From positions 422,058 to 486,057 of the forward strand of contig RSEE01000051.1 in assembly GCA_003971905.1 (NCBI GenBank): 64,000 nucleotides of DNA, given 5' to 3'. The stretch's first letter is position 1, and every line of letters starts with the position of its first letter. Below the pieces are notes generated by a model that was not told where the DNA came from, did no database searches, and worked only from the letters and a program-made list of their open reading frames with translations. The position numbers and the translations under genes are program-made. Positions 25,101 through 36,358 of the stretch are shown in pieces. Origin of the DNA: Moniliella sp. 'wahieum'. Taxonomy: Eukaryota; Basidiomycota; Moniliellomycetes; Moniliellales; Moniliellaceae.

Positions 25101-25242
25101 GAAGGTAGGAAGAGCAATGAGAGGGGGGTGAGATGCTAGCACATGGAATTGTAGACACATGCGACAAGAATGTGTAGGAATCGAGGTGTAACCACAAGGG
25201 AACCAGTGAATTGCACGTTCCAGATCGAGCCATTGGGGCGGG
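22157..25242. other. Long intergenic region between convergent genes
   Basis: 3.1 kb lying between the 3' ends of the acid phosphatase and the thioredoxin-like gene. I found no conserved reading frame, rRNA or tRNA. It contains ACATGT near 24433, AACGTTCA units at 24617-24625 and 24701-24719, and a GTTGTTGTTGCTGTTG microsatellite near 24988-25004. Confidence 0.45.
24613..24719. repeat. AACGTTCA units
   Basis: TTCAACGTTCA at 24617 and a tandem CAACGTTCAACGTTCAACC at 24701-24719, the same palindrome-based motif seen at 3430-3516. Confidence 0.7.
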
Positions 25243-26273
25243 TTAGAGGTCAGCTTGAGGTCCAACGACGTTCTCTGTAAGTTGAAGTAACAGTTTGGGA
25301 AGCACCTGTGGAGAAGGTTAGGATTTACTCAAAGCCAGTGGGAGAGGAAGGGGGACGCACATTGTACTCGGGTCCCATGATCTGGACAAAGACAAAGTAA
25401 AGGAACATGAAGAGGACGACGGCAAAGCCAAATGGGGAACGTGAATAGATATCCTTCCACACGAAAGAAGGTGCCTTCTCTCCATTGCGCCAGTGATCCC
25501 ACGTGTCGCTTCCCGGTTGGAGACGGGTCGGGCGCACGTTCCACTCAATCATCTTCTGGGACGGCAGATGGTAAATCGCCAGGGTGGGAGCAGCAATGAT
25601 GTTGAGTTTGCCAGCCAGGTGAACGCGGGAAAAGGGACGGAGGTACGCCTCGCCTGAAGTGTCAGTCCTCGAAAGCGTTTCATCAATGTCGGTTTCCCCA
25701 CCAAGGAGGAAATCCTCGCCATTGTAATAAGCCGAATGGTCCGCCTCTTCCGCCGGGTCGCCGGAGGAACCATCGTTCCACACCATTGAGACCCACGGCC
25801 TCCCCCGCGTCCCGGCCTTGTACCAGTTCTCGTCCACATCCACGCTGACATAGATGGCCTTGAACCCGTGTGGATGCTCACGGCAAAAATCGGAGATGCG
25901 CTGGACCGGGCCTAGGTCAGCCCCGACTTCCCCTTCGATCGAGAACAACGACGTACCTGATGATACTCCTTGAGTGCTGGGCCCCCCCATTCGGAGGAAA
26001 AGTAAAACCCAACACATTTCACATCCTTGTTAAAGTGCTTGCGCAGGTCGACGGGCTCACCGGACGAATGAACCAGACGCAAGCGCCTGAGTAGAGGATC
26101 CGGGTGCTGGAACTGCTCGGCGGGGGCAACTTGCGGTATTCCTTGGCGCTCGGCTTGAGGGCGCTTCGGAGTGGGGTGCCGGCACTGGTAGCCGTCTCCC
26201 CCTTCTCCTTCTCACCGGCTGTCTCTCCTTCCAGGTTGAAGGAGACGTTATGCTTGGGCTCGGTACTGGCCAT
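25243..26273 (-). CDS. Membrane-anchored thioredoxin-fold (nucleoredoxin-like) protein lacking CxxC
   Basis: The N-terminus MASTEPKHNVSFNLEGE (ATG at 26273) is disordered. The central part has a nucleoredoxin/tryparedoxin-like fold: RLVHSSGEPVDLRKHF, then VKCVGFYFSSEWGGPALKEY, followed by FKAIYVSVDVDENWYKAG and PWVSMVWNDG, and NIIAAPTLAIYHLPSQKMI. Active members carry WCxxC after the FYFS strand. Here it reads SEWGGPALKEY, so the redox cysteines are absent and the protein is probably not an oxidoreductase. A C-terminal membrane segment (FGFAVVLFMFLYFVFVQIMG) follows. Introns: 45 nt (25956-25912) and 55 nt (25360-25306), the second joining GPEYN to VLPKLLLQLTENVVGPQADL and the stop at 25243. 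One slip lies near 26090. Fold assignment is by pattern; function is unknown. Confidence 0.68.
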
Positions 26274-27081
26274 GGCGCTGGGAGAAGAAGCGGTGAGAGA
26301 GGGGGGAACGCGCAGGCAGGTTTGGAAGCGTTGGTGCGTGTTGGGCTGGCAAGCGCATGCTCCGCGGCGGAGACGGGCTTATGTAATGGTGGGCTGTCAA
26401 CTTGGTTTCACCGAGGAGATCACTGACGAAACTCCAGGCGACCGTGATTGGTCACGTGCCACATGTCACCTCGCGCTCTGCGCTCGCGCTCAGGCTGTGT
26501 GCACTCGGCCTGAGTGCTGGCTGAAGCTCAGCAGGACTCGGCCCTGTTCGGGTGGAAGCGCTATACAAGCGGACATAAACCGCCACTTTGCCGCGGCCCT
26601 GTTCAGAGCATGCTCACACGCACAGCAGCCTCGGCATCCATTACACCAACACATCGGAGGAGGACCTCCTCTATCCGAACATCAGTTCAACTGGATGCAT
26701 GCGTTCCATGGTCCTTCTGCCATCTTCTTTAGAGGAGGGGTGGGTCATTGGTTATTCGATGCATGCACAGCTGCACAAAGTGTGATCATCCGAACTTGAA
26801 TGCGCCGCGGAAGCCATGCCAGGTGCACTCGAGGATGGGGCCACATAGAGGACACCAGAAGCATCCTAATCATCGCAACAGGCTCGAGCACGGGCGCAGG
26901 GCGATAAAAGGGGGGGAGGTACAGCGCGGGAGAGGGTAAATGGGAGGGCCAACCAACGTTCCCGAAATGGTCACGAAGCGAACGTTTGTGCATCGTGGGG
27001 AAATAGTGGTCGAGCCCTCCAGCTAGTCAAGCCATAGGACCGAAAATCAGACAAATTGGCGCCACAAGGGCAGGTTTTTTT
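26274..27081. other. Intergenic, no gene seen
   Basis: Upstream of the thioredoxin-like gene and downstream of the next. Contains a TGCCACATGTCACC motif near 26456-26470. No supportable coding region. Confidence 0.4.
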
Positions 27082-28214
27082 TTACTTGGGAGACGGCGCC
27101 TCGGGAGTCCCATACCCCCATCCCCTGCGGCCACGAGAAGGGATGCTTTCCAACGGGTTATCCTCGCTAGCTCGCATCGATGCTGATGGTGGCGACACCT
27201 TGAATGCTGAATCATCGTCCCGATAAATGCCTTGGTACTGCAAGTAGGAACGCACGTCTTCGCCGCTGCTTCCGTCATGGTACGCAGGGTAAGACCCATC
27301 GTGAGACAAGCGGTTTCCATTGCGAGCTCGGCCGGTAGGCCGGGAGCGAGACCTTCCCGCTTGTGCGGCCAGGCGAGCCGATTTCTTCCTCCCCAGCTCG
27401 GCTTGGGCATCATCGTCCACTTCACGAGAGCGAGAGTAGCGCAGAGAATTACCGCGTCCAATTGACTGGACCCGCCGGGCGCCCGAGAGGGTGCGTGCAT
27501 CTCGTCGCTTGACTGCGACGGTGGCTTGGATCGAGGGGCGCATCGATGCTGTAGATAGAGCTTCCTCGGGAATGGTGTCGGTCCGCACGGGCGCCACGAG
27601 AGTAACGGGAATGGCGGTTGGGGTCTCGGGTCGCTGGCGGAGGGCCTACGGTAGGGCGGAGGGGAGAAGAGTGCTGCTCCCGCTTGGTGCGGGTTGGATC
27701 GTACTGTAGGTCGTCAGCGCCACCCAAAGGGGCAGCAGCAGCGAGTAAGGGCTCGGCAAAAAACTGACGGCTCCCATTAGGTGAGTTGGAGGAGCTGCCG
27801 CCGGAGTGCGGACGTAGCTGGCTTTGGGCATGGGCAGAGGGTCCAAGACGCCCTGTTTTCCCTGCAGTGTGCTGGCGAATGCGGGGGTGCGCAGTCCACT
27901 GGACCTGGGCTGGGGCGAGAGAAAGGCAAGACAGCTTCCTGGGTGGGTGCACCACTGGTGTGGGCCAGGATTTGGCTGAGGCCAATCAGGCCAAAAAAGA
28001 GCACAATCAGACCCACCAGGAGCGCCACGATAAAGATGAGGCTGATGCCCGAACGGCCATCCCAGGTCCAGATGCGGCTGCCGTGGACGTCTTTGTGCGT
28101 ATAGGCAACATAGTTGGTCGAGGTGGGACTGACGGACGACTGGCTGCCGCTGGAGATGGAGGAGGAGGCATCAGCGGCCAAGCGAAGCACGTGCGTCGCG
28201 TATAGCGCAGGCAT
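27082..28214 (-). CDS. Single-pass membrane protein with long Ser/Arg-rich tail
   Basis: I do not recognise the family. The protein starts MPALYATHVLRLAADASSSI (ATG at 28214), with a Ser-rich extracellular or lumenal segment of about 60 residues, including VAYTHKDVHGSRIWTWDG. One strong membrane helix (GISLIFIVALLVGLIVLFFG) follows. The tail is long, basic and Ser/Pro-rich: LAAAAPLGGADDLQYDP, then STASMRPSIQATVAVKRRD and RGNSLRYSRSREVDDDAQAE, ending GWGYGTPEAPSPK. This layout recalls fungal single-pass plasma membrane proteins with a short N-terminal domain and cytoplasmic tail. Frame changes occur near 27900 and near 27600. No signal peptide is obvious, so the helix may act as a signal anchor. 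Confidence 0.6.
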
Positions 28215-28989
28215 GGTGGAAAGGGAGAGGGGGCGGCTGGCGCCAGAGGCTCGCGATGGGAACCGGCTGGGCAGGGCGCAGCCAGTGAGAAAGAAGGGGC
28301 GCGCCCGCACGAGACAAGATGGGCGGAGCGGATGTGGGTGGTCGGAGGCGGAGAGAAGTGGTAGTGGGAGGGGCGCATTCGATCGTAACCCCCGAGGCCA
28401 ACTGGCCCCGGCGGAGAGCTGCGGAGGGTGAGGGACGGGTGAGGATGGAAGTGCGACGGCTGATACATGAAGCAAGCTGAAGCTAAGCGTATGGTGCAAG
28501 GCGGATGGAGCATGATGCTGTGCGTCGGCAGCGAGCTGGTGCGACGCTCGGGTGTGGGATGTGGTGGGCCAGTCGGACATTGGGCGCCGGGCGCGGGGCA
28601 CTGGCGCCGTGCAAGGCGCAATATACAAGTACCCCGATGTGACATGTGATATGTGAACGTTGAACGCGAATGCTGGGCCCCAGCAGCTCAGCCTAGCGCC
28701 TGAGCGCCTCAGCCCAAACAACTCGGAACTTGCTGCGGCGCACATCCGCCACCGCAGCACTGAAGCAGACTCAAGTTGCTCAAGTACTGAAGCACTGAGA
28801 TCTGCGATCTAAAGCTGAAGCTTGGTGCTTTTGAAATCTGAACCTCCAGCTGCCACGCATACACGCGGTCTCCAAGGCTATCTCCTCCAGCACCTCTCGG
28901 GCGGTGCACCTTGGCGCTATCTTGATGCACCTGAGCCTGACGCAGACAACATGCACCACCCCCCCACCCTTGGAGCTTGGAGGGCGCTC

Positions 28990-29058
28990 GGTACTCGGTA
29001 CTCAGTACCTCAGTGTGCTCAGTCGCAGAGCCGCTCAGCGGCTCAGCGGCTCAGCTGA
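28990..29058. repeat. AGTACT / GCTCAGCG array
   Basis: GGTACTCGGTACTCAGTACC followed by three to four copies of GCGGCTCA (GCTCAGCGGCTCAGCGG) ending in the palindrome GCTCAGCTGAGC. Confidence 0.65.
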
Positions 29059-29240
29059 GCCACAGCGCGGGAGGTTGAGCAACCTTGGCGCTCCACGTTC
29101 GGGCTTGGCACCCGCCGGGGTGCGCGCCCCGCCCGCAGGTGGGGACACTCAGCCGGTGTTGCTCAGCGCTCCAGCAGCCCGCCCCTGCGACCCCCCTGTA
29201 TGCAGTACGGCGCACGAGGCCTGGTTTTGCCACCCCTAAC

Positions 29241-29273
29241 AATTCAGAATTCAAATTCAGAATTCAGAATTCT
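29241..29273. repeat. AATTCAG / GAATTC tandem repeat
   Basis: Four copies of ATTCAGAATTC-type units in 33 bp, each holding the palindrome GAATTC. Confidence 0.7.
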
Positions 29274-30031
29274 CACATCACCGATTTATCAATCACTAAC
29301 ACTGAGATCATTGAAACGTTATACATCCCGCATGCTATCCTGGAGAGTGCGAGCTGCAGTAAATGCCGGATGGGCTCAATGGGTTCAATGAGCGAGCAAC
29401 CTTCTCGCGAATGGCATAGACGACCGAACGTCAAGTTTCGCAACCTTGGTGTGCGATGTTCTCCAAAGCAAGCTTCCACCTTCATAAGTTGGAACCTGTT
29501 GGTTGGCACTCTGTTCTCACAGCGAAAGAAAACCCAGCCAGATGCCGCCTTGGTCACATGCACATGTCACACTGGGATAAGCGTACGCCACCCTGGTGGC
29601 GGCTGTGATTAAGTGATTCATGCCTGCGCCAAGCTAGGCCAAGCTCCTCATCGATCGTCACGCGTCCTTACCACGCCTCGTTGCTGCCCCATTCCGCACC
29701 GCCACGGTCCTATTCCGCCGCGCTGGGGTAAATATGAATGGGCGATTTCATTTTTATCCCCCTGCGCAGGCGTGCACGGGTGCACGGGCCTGGGAACACA
29801 CGTCACACTGCCCCCTTGCTCGGTGGGTGTGCTGGGACGGGGCAGGCGGGGCGCGGGCACAGGGGCACTTGCTTACCCCGACGCGCAGCACATGTCAGCC
29901 AGCCTGATTTGAGCCGGATCATGTCAGCCGCGGCCCGTAGTTCGCAGCATCGTCCCAACGTTCCCCTGCCTTGGCCGTTCCGCGGCCATCCTTGGCTTTG
30001 CGCCCCCACCTCCTGAGCTCGCGCGGCCGCC

Positions 30032-32134
30032 ATGTCGCTTCAGGTCAACTTGACCTCTCCCCAGATCCGCACCGCCTATGAGGCCGTGCGCAATGGCTCG
30101 GAGGACTACTCATCCTTTCGTACGAGCGCGGTTTCCAACGACCTCCGTGTCCAAGCCGAAGGCAGTGGCTCCCTCGCCGACGTTGCCGACGAGTTCAACG
30201 ATGGCAAGATCATGTACGCCTATGTGCGTGTCACGGATCCCAACACCCAGCTCCCCAAGTTCGTGTTGATCAACTGGTGTGGCGAAGGCGTGCCGACGAC
30301 CAAGAAGGGGCTCTTCCCCTCCCATTCCCAGGCCGTCGCCGTTTTCTCACCCCGGCCCACGTGACCATCCAGGCTCGTGACGACGATGATGTCGACCCCA
30401 AAGCCATCATGAAGAAGGTGACCGACTCGTCGGGCGCCAAGTATTCCGTGCTGGTGACGCGGCCCATGCCCCCCGACGCCTATTGCCGCCGTTGGGACGG
30501 CCTACAAGCCCATTGGTACGCCCGATATCAAGGGACCAGGCCCAAGCCAAGCCCGAGCCAATTACGCCTACTGGTACCGCGTACCAGAGCAGGAAAAACG
30601 AATTGGCCGAGATTCGTGCGCGCGCCGCGTCCGGACGCCTGGATGAGTCGGCATTGCCCGCCCCCGCCGCGCCTAGCAAGCCGACCCCTGCTCCGGCCAT
30701 CGGTTCGGTGCCCCCGCCCCTCGTGGATTTGGGGCGTCAAGACAGCGCCTGCGGAGGACGATGATGATGACTTTGCAGCGCCAAGCCTTTGCCATTCGGG
30801 CGGCCAACGCGACCGCGACCGCAGCCACCGCAGCACCCGGTGCGTTCCGAGGTCCTGCTCCGGTCGTGCGCGGTCCGGCGTTTGGTGCACCCAACCGAGT
30901 GTGACACGTTCCGTGCCGCCTCCTGCTGCTGTTCCGGCTCTACTCCTGCTCCGGCGCCGGCTGCGCCCAAGCCTAAGGTTGAGGAACCCGAGGAGGCCGA
31001 CCGGATTCAGCAGTGGGTACCACCTACGAACCGTCAAGCTCAAGCCGGGCAAGTTGGCCATGAACCGTTTCCCCTTCAACCAGCCTGCTAACCTGAGCCG
31101 GCTCCTATCCCGCGTGCCACAACACTGGCAAGCTGACCTGGTCCCAGCGCCAGGAACAGGCGCGCAAAGCTCGGGAAGCTGAGGAGGCCCAATCCGCCGC
31201 TTCGCTCGAGTCACACCCAAGCCTACTCCGTCGTTTGGGGTGTGGCTACGGGTGCTGCGGTCGGCGCTGGCGCAGCTGCTGGGTTTGGCGCAGCACGGGC
31301 CATGTTCAACCACTCGCAAGAAGAGGAGGCAGCTCCGGCCCCGCCGCCGCCTCCGCCGCCCCCCTGCTTTTGCTGCTGAGCCTGAGCCCGAACCGAAGTC
31401 GCCGCCGTACCTCGTCGCTGGTGCCACGAATCTGGGTGGACAAGGCCCGTGGGCGATTGCGGTGATGACTATGCCGCCGAGGAAGAGGGGGAGCTGACTC
31501 TGGAGGAAGGGAGAAGGTGACCAACTTGGACATGACGGATGAAGGGTGGTGGTCGGGTACGGCGCAGATGGAACGACAGGTCTGTTCCCGGCATCGTATG
31601 TGTGGAAGGTGTGCAAGAGCACAGAAGAAGGAGGCCGTCCGCCGTCCGGCCGCCTCCGCCGCCTGCGCCGGTCCAAGTGGAGCCGGAGGAAGAGGCAGCG
31701 CCGCCTCCGCCGCTCCGCCCCGCCTCCGCCTCCTATGCCTCGGCCGAGGTGGAAGAAGAGGAGCGCTGCACCTCCCCCCTCCTCCTCCGCCGCCCCTCCT
31801 GCGCCCGTGCAATGGAGGAAGAGGAAGCCGCCCCGCCTCCTCCGCCTCCGCCTCCGCCGCCGCCCCCTGCCCCGGCAGCAGAGCCGGAAGAAGATTTGGC
31901 TCCGCCTCCACCGCCGCCGCCGCCTCCCCCTCCTGCTGCTGCCGCTGCATCGGCCGACCAGGGCCAGACAGCGGTAGCGCTGTACGACTACGAGGCGGGC
32001 GACGAGACAGAGCTGTCGTTTGCCGAGGGCGACGAGCTGATCCAGATTGAGTACCCGTCGGACGAGTGGTGGCAAGGCCTCAACCCTCGGACGGGAGGCG
32101 AGGGTACTTCCCTGCCAACTATGTCGAGCGCTAA
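30032..32134 (+). CDS. ABP1: Actin-binding protein Abp1 (drebrin-like), heavily frame-broken
   Basis: Abp1 binds F-actin in cortical patches and activates Arp2/3 during endocytosis. The N-terminal ADF-H domain is clear: MSLQVNLTSPQIRTAYEAVR, then FNDGKIMYAYVRVTDPNTQL and PKFVLINWCGEGVPTTKKGL, and after a slip HVTIQARDDDDVDPKAIMKK, then VTDSSGAKYSVL. The linker GTAYQSRKNELAEIRARAAS is typical of fungal Abp1. An Ala/Pro-rich region is followed by a first SH3 domain (YAAEEEGELTLEEGEKVTNL, then DEGWWSG and TTGLFPASYV, about 31465-31605), polyproline, and a second SH3 (ALYDYEAGDETELSFAEGDE, then SDEWWQG and GYFPANYVER to the stop at 32132-32134). At least seven one-base slips occur. The first is at 30342-30345, where T4 instead of T5 breaks AVFLTPAH. 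An essentially complete domain order favours sequence error over a pseudogene. Confidence 0.87.
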
Positions 32135-32148
32135 GCGCTAAGCGCTAA
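32127..32148. repeat. AGCGCTA triple repeat at the ABP1 stop codon
   Basis: Three tandem copies of AGCGCTA, each with the palindrome AGCGCT. The ABP1 stop codon lies within the first copy. Confidence 0.75.
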
Positions 32149-32867
32149 CCTGAGCCATCTGAGCCTCAGGCGGCAGCCAGGTGAGCCATGCCTGCTGCAC
32201 ATGCAACCTGCACCTTGCCAAAGCTACTAGTAGCCAAAGAGATTGAGTTTGTCTCCCCCAGACGGTTGTGCGATGTGGAGCATCAGGCAGGCAGAAGACC
32301 ATCCGACTGGATGGAAATCGGGAATTGCGCGTGGCTGCTGTAGGTTATAGGTGGGCCAAAAAGGGATAGATGGGATGGGCGATGGGGGTGACAAGATCCC
32401 ATGGTACACGCTGGTGCATGGCATTCCAGCGCAGCGCACCGATGCACCGCGCGAGCAAGCCGCAACAGTGGCGCAGTGCTGGACAGTGCTATCGGCCGGA
32501 GCTGGCGCAGGGGCCTAGCCTGTGAACGTGGCACGTGGCAGCGGGATCACATCGATCACACTTGGCCCTACTGTGGCGGCCAGGCGGGAATGCAACCCTA
32601 GTGCAGGTCGTCGACATTGCACGGGCGAGACGCTACCATGCTTCATCAGCCAGCGCGCAGCGTATCAGTTGGGCATCGAATTGAACGTTGAACTTGAACG
32701 GACTAAACCTTGAACGTTTGAACCTGACTACTGATGTACTGATGTACTGGCGAGGCTAGGCAGCCATGAAATGCATGACGTGGGTACGTTGGGCACGCTC
32801 TTGTCCGCCGCCCACACCACCGCCACCGCCACCGCCACCGCCACTCCCCCCTCGGAGCGAGTCCGCC
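32149..32867. other. Intergenic region ABP1 / PHO8
   Basis: Contains a GAACGTTGAACTTGAACG cluster at 32682-32720 followed by two TACTGATG repeats (32730-32748), and CAC/GCC trinucleotide repeats (32816-32845) just upstream of the PHO8 start. Confidence 0.45.
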
Positions 32868-35130
32868 ATGGCCGCTCCTCTCCGCCGCTCTGCCGGCTCT
32901 GCCGACCCCGCTCCCATCCATCACACTCGTTCTACCGGAGGCGATCCGGCACCCATCCACGCCAGCCAGCACCCCCGTGCCGCCGCTGGCCAGCGTACCG
33001 GTGGTGCTCCCGCGCCAGTCGTCTGCCTACTCGACCGCCCACCTCCTTTCTCCGCCGCCGCCTGGTGCCATCAGTCCCCTCGACCGTCCGTATGTGGCAC
33101 TGGCGCTGGACCAAGAGGTGTCCGACTCGGAGGAGACGCCGTTCATCTCTGCTTCCGCCAAACTAGACGAAAAGCATGACCAATCTCCCGCTCTGGCTTC
33201 GGCTCAGGCCCCGACCGCGCCCCGGACAGGCTACGATTTGTTCTGCTGCTGGCCTTCGTTGTTGTGGCAGGGACCCTTGCCATTGTGCGCCCCTCGGTCC
33301 CTTGCCCCGGACATGCGCTGAACCGTATGCGCCACGACTACCAACACCATGCGCACAGTCCCGCCCAAGCTGTTGCCATGGCCAGCCACAAGGCCAAAGC
33401 AGGAAAGAAGACCAATGTGATCTTTATGATCTCTGACGGATATGGGCCGGCGAGTGAGACGTTCACTCGCGCCTTTACCCAGGCACGGTCCGGTCCGCCC
33501 AGTCCACCGATGCAAGCGCGCCGGTGCACCCGCCCCCTCAGTTGCCGCTCGACCAGTTCCTCGTCGGCAACACCGGTCGATGAGCACTGACAGCTTGATT
33601 ACCGACTCGGCCGCTGGCGCTACAGCCTTCGCTTCTGCGGTCAAGAGTACAATGGTGCGATTGGTGTGGTAGCCAACGTATCTGGGCCGGGGGGCACGAG
33701 TCCTGTGGCGACGTTGTTCGAAGCGGCCAAGTTGCAAAAGAGTCTCTTGACGGGCGTGGTGGTGACGTCGCGCCTGACTGATGCGACGCCCGCCTGCTTT
33801 ATTTCGCATGCGGACGACCGGTCGATGGAGCCGCTGATCGCCGAGCATATTGTCCGTGGCAGTCAATGGTCTCTCCACTCGCCCTAGCAAGACCCAGGCC
33901 ACACGCACCACCACGTACCCTCGCACGGTGGATTGGCCATTGGAGGAGGCGCCGTGCCTTCCTGCCTTCGACCCACCCTCTCAGCTGCCGCAAGGACACG
34001 GTTGACCTCTCGCCGAAGCTCGTCTGGGCGATTGGAACGTAGCTGCTTCCTGGCTGAATGCAGAGGGGGTTCGGTCCAAGCCTGCAGGCTCAAATGCTCA
34101 CAGTGAAGCCGAGGTGACTCCCGCTCTTTTGGAAGCAGAAGTTTCTCTTGGGCTCGGAGACAGCTTTACCTCGGTACCCCAAGTGTTGAAGGCCAAGACG
34201 GCGACTGGGAGCGCGCTTCCATTCCTCGGGCTGATGGCACCCTACAACACACCGTATGAGGTGGATCGACTGCAACTCCTTGCCGCCCAGCGGGATCTGG
34301 ATTGGAGGAAGAGGCCCGTGCCCGCTGGCCCTCGCTCAAAGAGTTGAGCTTGGGTGCCATCCACGCTCTCCACGATGACAAGAGCAACGAAAACGGGTTT
34401 ATGCTGATGATTGAAGGTTCGCAGATCGATCTGTGTGCGCATGAGAATGACCCGGCGTGCCATGCGTTCGAGGCGTCCGCGTACCAGGATACCGTCGCTG
34501 CGTCTCAGCCTGGGTCGATGCGCACAACAATGAGGAAGAGGAGACCATCCTGATTTCCACCTCGGACCACGAAACAGGAGGCTTGACCCTTGGCCGACAA
34601 CTTACGCCCGCGTACCCCAACTATGCTACTACCCTGAACGCCTGATCCACGCCAAGGCCAGCGCGGCTACCTTGAGCCGCAAGTTGGTTACCCATGTGAC
34701 ACAAGCGTCCCAAGCGCATACCCTGACCAAGTCTCAGCTGGAATCGTGGGTGCGAACCATTCTTGGCCAAGGGGCGCTGGGTTTGGTCCCAAGGCCGGAG
34801 GCGCCGTGCGGGATGACGAGGTGGGGGTGTGCTGGCCTGCCTGGATTGGCTTGAGCCCGAATCAGCCCTGTCCATACGATGGTGCCCCCGATCAACACTC
34901 ACGATACCTGCCGCCGTGCGATTGCCGACCTCGTATCGCGGCGGGTCGAGGTGGGATGGTCGACGCAGGGCCATACGGGTGTCGACATTAATGTGTATGC
35001 ACATGGCGCGCCGGTCCTGGCGGACCTCAAGGGCAACATGGACAACACGTACATTGCCCAGTTCATTGCCGATACGCTTCGTCTCGATCTGGGCACGGTC
35101 ACCCAGCAACTGCAAGCGTCGTACCACTAA
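32868..35130 (+). CDS. PHO8: Vacuolar alkaline phosphatase Pho8, heavily frame-broken
   Basis: Pho8 is a type II membrane alkaline phosphatase of the vacuole that dephosphorylates a wide range of substrates using two Zn and one Mg. A Pro/Ala-rich cytosolic N-terminus (MAAPLRRSAGSADP; Kozak context GCCATGG) ends with an acidic sorting-like stretch (SDSEETPF). A single anchor follows (RFVLLLAFVVVAGTLAIVRP), then the catalytic domain: NVIFMISDGYGPASETFTR, the nucleophile region DSLITDSAAGATAFASAVKS, then TGVVVTSRLTDATPACFISH, the metal-binding FMLMIEGSQIDLCAHEND, LISTSDHETGGLTLGRQ and HTGVDINVYAHG, ending IAQFIADTLRLDLGTVTQQL. At least eight slips; at 33648 one T is missing for KSYNGAIGV. All domains are in order, so I treat it as a gene with sequence errors. 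Confidence 0.86.
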
Positions 35131-35652
35131 CTTTTTATGTTTCCCTGTTCCCTGTTCCCTGTGCGCTGCGCACTGTGCACTGTGCCCTCTCCCACTTCAT
35201 CATCTCCCTTTCTTGCACAACATGTTATGAACCACACTAACGGTTCCCGGCGTATTGTCTATTTTTCCTCTTCCCGCTCACGCGACCGCGGCGGCGCGAT
35301 AGCGTCCCAATGTCGCTTTCAATAGTGTATCGAATGTAGTATCGGGGAGAACCTCTCACCAAGCGGTATTGCAGTGGCGTTGGGCGGAGTGGGCCTCCGC
35401 CCTCTTTCTGGACAGGGACAGTAGACGGCCAAGAGCAGTGATGCATGCCCCTGCTTGAAGCGTGGAGAACCTCTCTGTGCAGGGGATGCATATGCGGGGC
35501 CATTTGTAGGCACAACGTTTTTTCGTCGCGAGCAGGACACGACATGATGCATGTCCGGCCCAGCAAGACCGAGAGCGCTGTGTTTTTGGCGCGTGAGCAC
35601 GGGCTGGTGGACCAGCGGGTGTGGGGCCTGGGGTAGCTAAAATAAAAAAAAG
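35131..35652. other. Intergenic, no gene seen
   Basis: 3' flank of PHO8 with a TTCCCTG/GTGCGCTGCG short repeat near 35140-35180. No conserved reading frame. Confidence 0.4.
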
Positions 35653-35730
35653 TGACTGCCCCCAGAATCGAACTGAGAATAACAGAGCTCGGTGAGCTTT
35701 ATGATTGCGCAACCACAATCTGTCGTGATA
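35653..35730 (-). tRNA. Degenerate tRNA-like sequence with Pol III terminator
   Basis: On the minus strand a B-box-like T arm (CTCAG-TTCGATT-CTGGG) is followed by GGCAGTC, an A and T8, a strong Pol III stop. A D-arm-like hairpin GATTG/CAATC lies upstream. The acceptor stem pairs poorly and the anticodon loop (TCACCGA in an AAAGC/GCTCT stem) lacks T33. It may be a tRNA pseudogene or a tRNA-derived element rather than a working tRNA. Confidence 0.3.
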
Positions 35731-36353
35731 CCTTTTCACCAGGCAATCCTTGATGTCACTAATATGTTTGGCATATACATATGCTCTTGGACGGGTGATA
35801 TCTGGGCAACTTTTTTCTGGCCCCACTCTACTTCTAAAAGGCATATACGGGCTCTAGGTGGTGTTCCGTGGTATCTCGGAGGAGGTGCGGCCGCAGGTTA
35901 GAAATGATTTTCCTTTCGACATGTAATGACGAACCTACCCCTACGGCTATACAGATGCGGCTGCCCACAAAGGCCTCTGATATATTTGCCCGAGAGGAGT
36001 TCAAAATACGAAGCGCCAGCGTTTCGGTGCTAGCGAAGTGTGGGAGTCCTGTGTTGGCAGGGTCATTGAACGGGTGTGTGCACATGTAACCTGCATAGTG
36101 CGCCTGTCACAGGCTCTGCTCTTCTCTGTCTAGAGAAGGTTCACTTCTCTTAACAACAGTTTCTCTGGACGAGGCCCTTGGCTTCGACTGTTCTACAGAG
36201 GTATAATGTTTCTGTCATTCCCATCTGTCGAAACCCCACTTCTCCACGCCTACCATCATCGGGAGCACGCTCTCAAACAGCATACCTTCCGCTCGGACAA
36301 GATCTCTAACAGCTAATAACATCCCGCAAACCTGCCAAAACCCGACAGACTTA
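35731..36353. other. Left flank of the retrotransposon
   Basis: No gene is visible. Contains inverted pieces such as GCCTGTCACAGGC (36109-36121). This is pre-insertion host sequence up to the CTTAG duplication. Confidence 0.4.
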
Positions 36354-36358
36354 CTTAG

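Larger units (their letters stand above)
28215..30031. other. Divergent intergenic region with dense simple repeats
   Basis: 1.8 kb between two divergent genes. Contains GATGTGACATGTGATATGTG plus AACGTTGAACG at 28636-28668, an AGTACT/GCTCAGCG array at 28990-29058, GAATTC repeats at 29241-29273 and CACATGCACATGTCACAC near 29556-29574. No conserved coding region. Confidence 0.45.

Noticed and set aside
28007-28760. Minus-strand frames extending upstream of the single-pass membrane protein start
   Set aside because: Low-complexity Ser/Pro/Arg translation in several frames at once and no conserved motif. The Met at 28214 gives a sensible protein.
30528-32075. 515-codon open frame on the minus strand
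   Set aside because: It is antisense to the Ala/Pro-rich linker and SH3 domains of Abp1. GC-rich low-complexity coding DNA often leaves the opposite strand open, and its translation (long Arg/Gly runs) resembles no protein.
30032-35130. Abp1 and Pho8 as adjacent pseudogenes
   Set aside because: Both are frame-broken, but so are essential genes such as eIF3c, PFK1 and Dbf4. All domains are present and in order, and single-base homopolymer corrections restore the frames tested.
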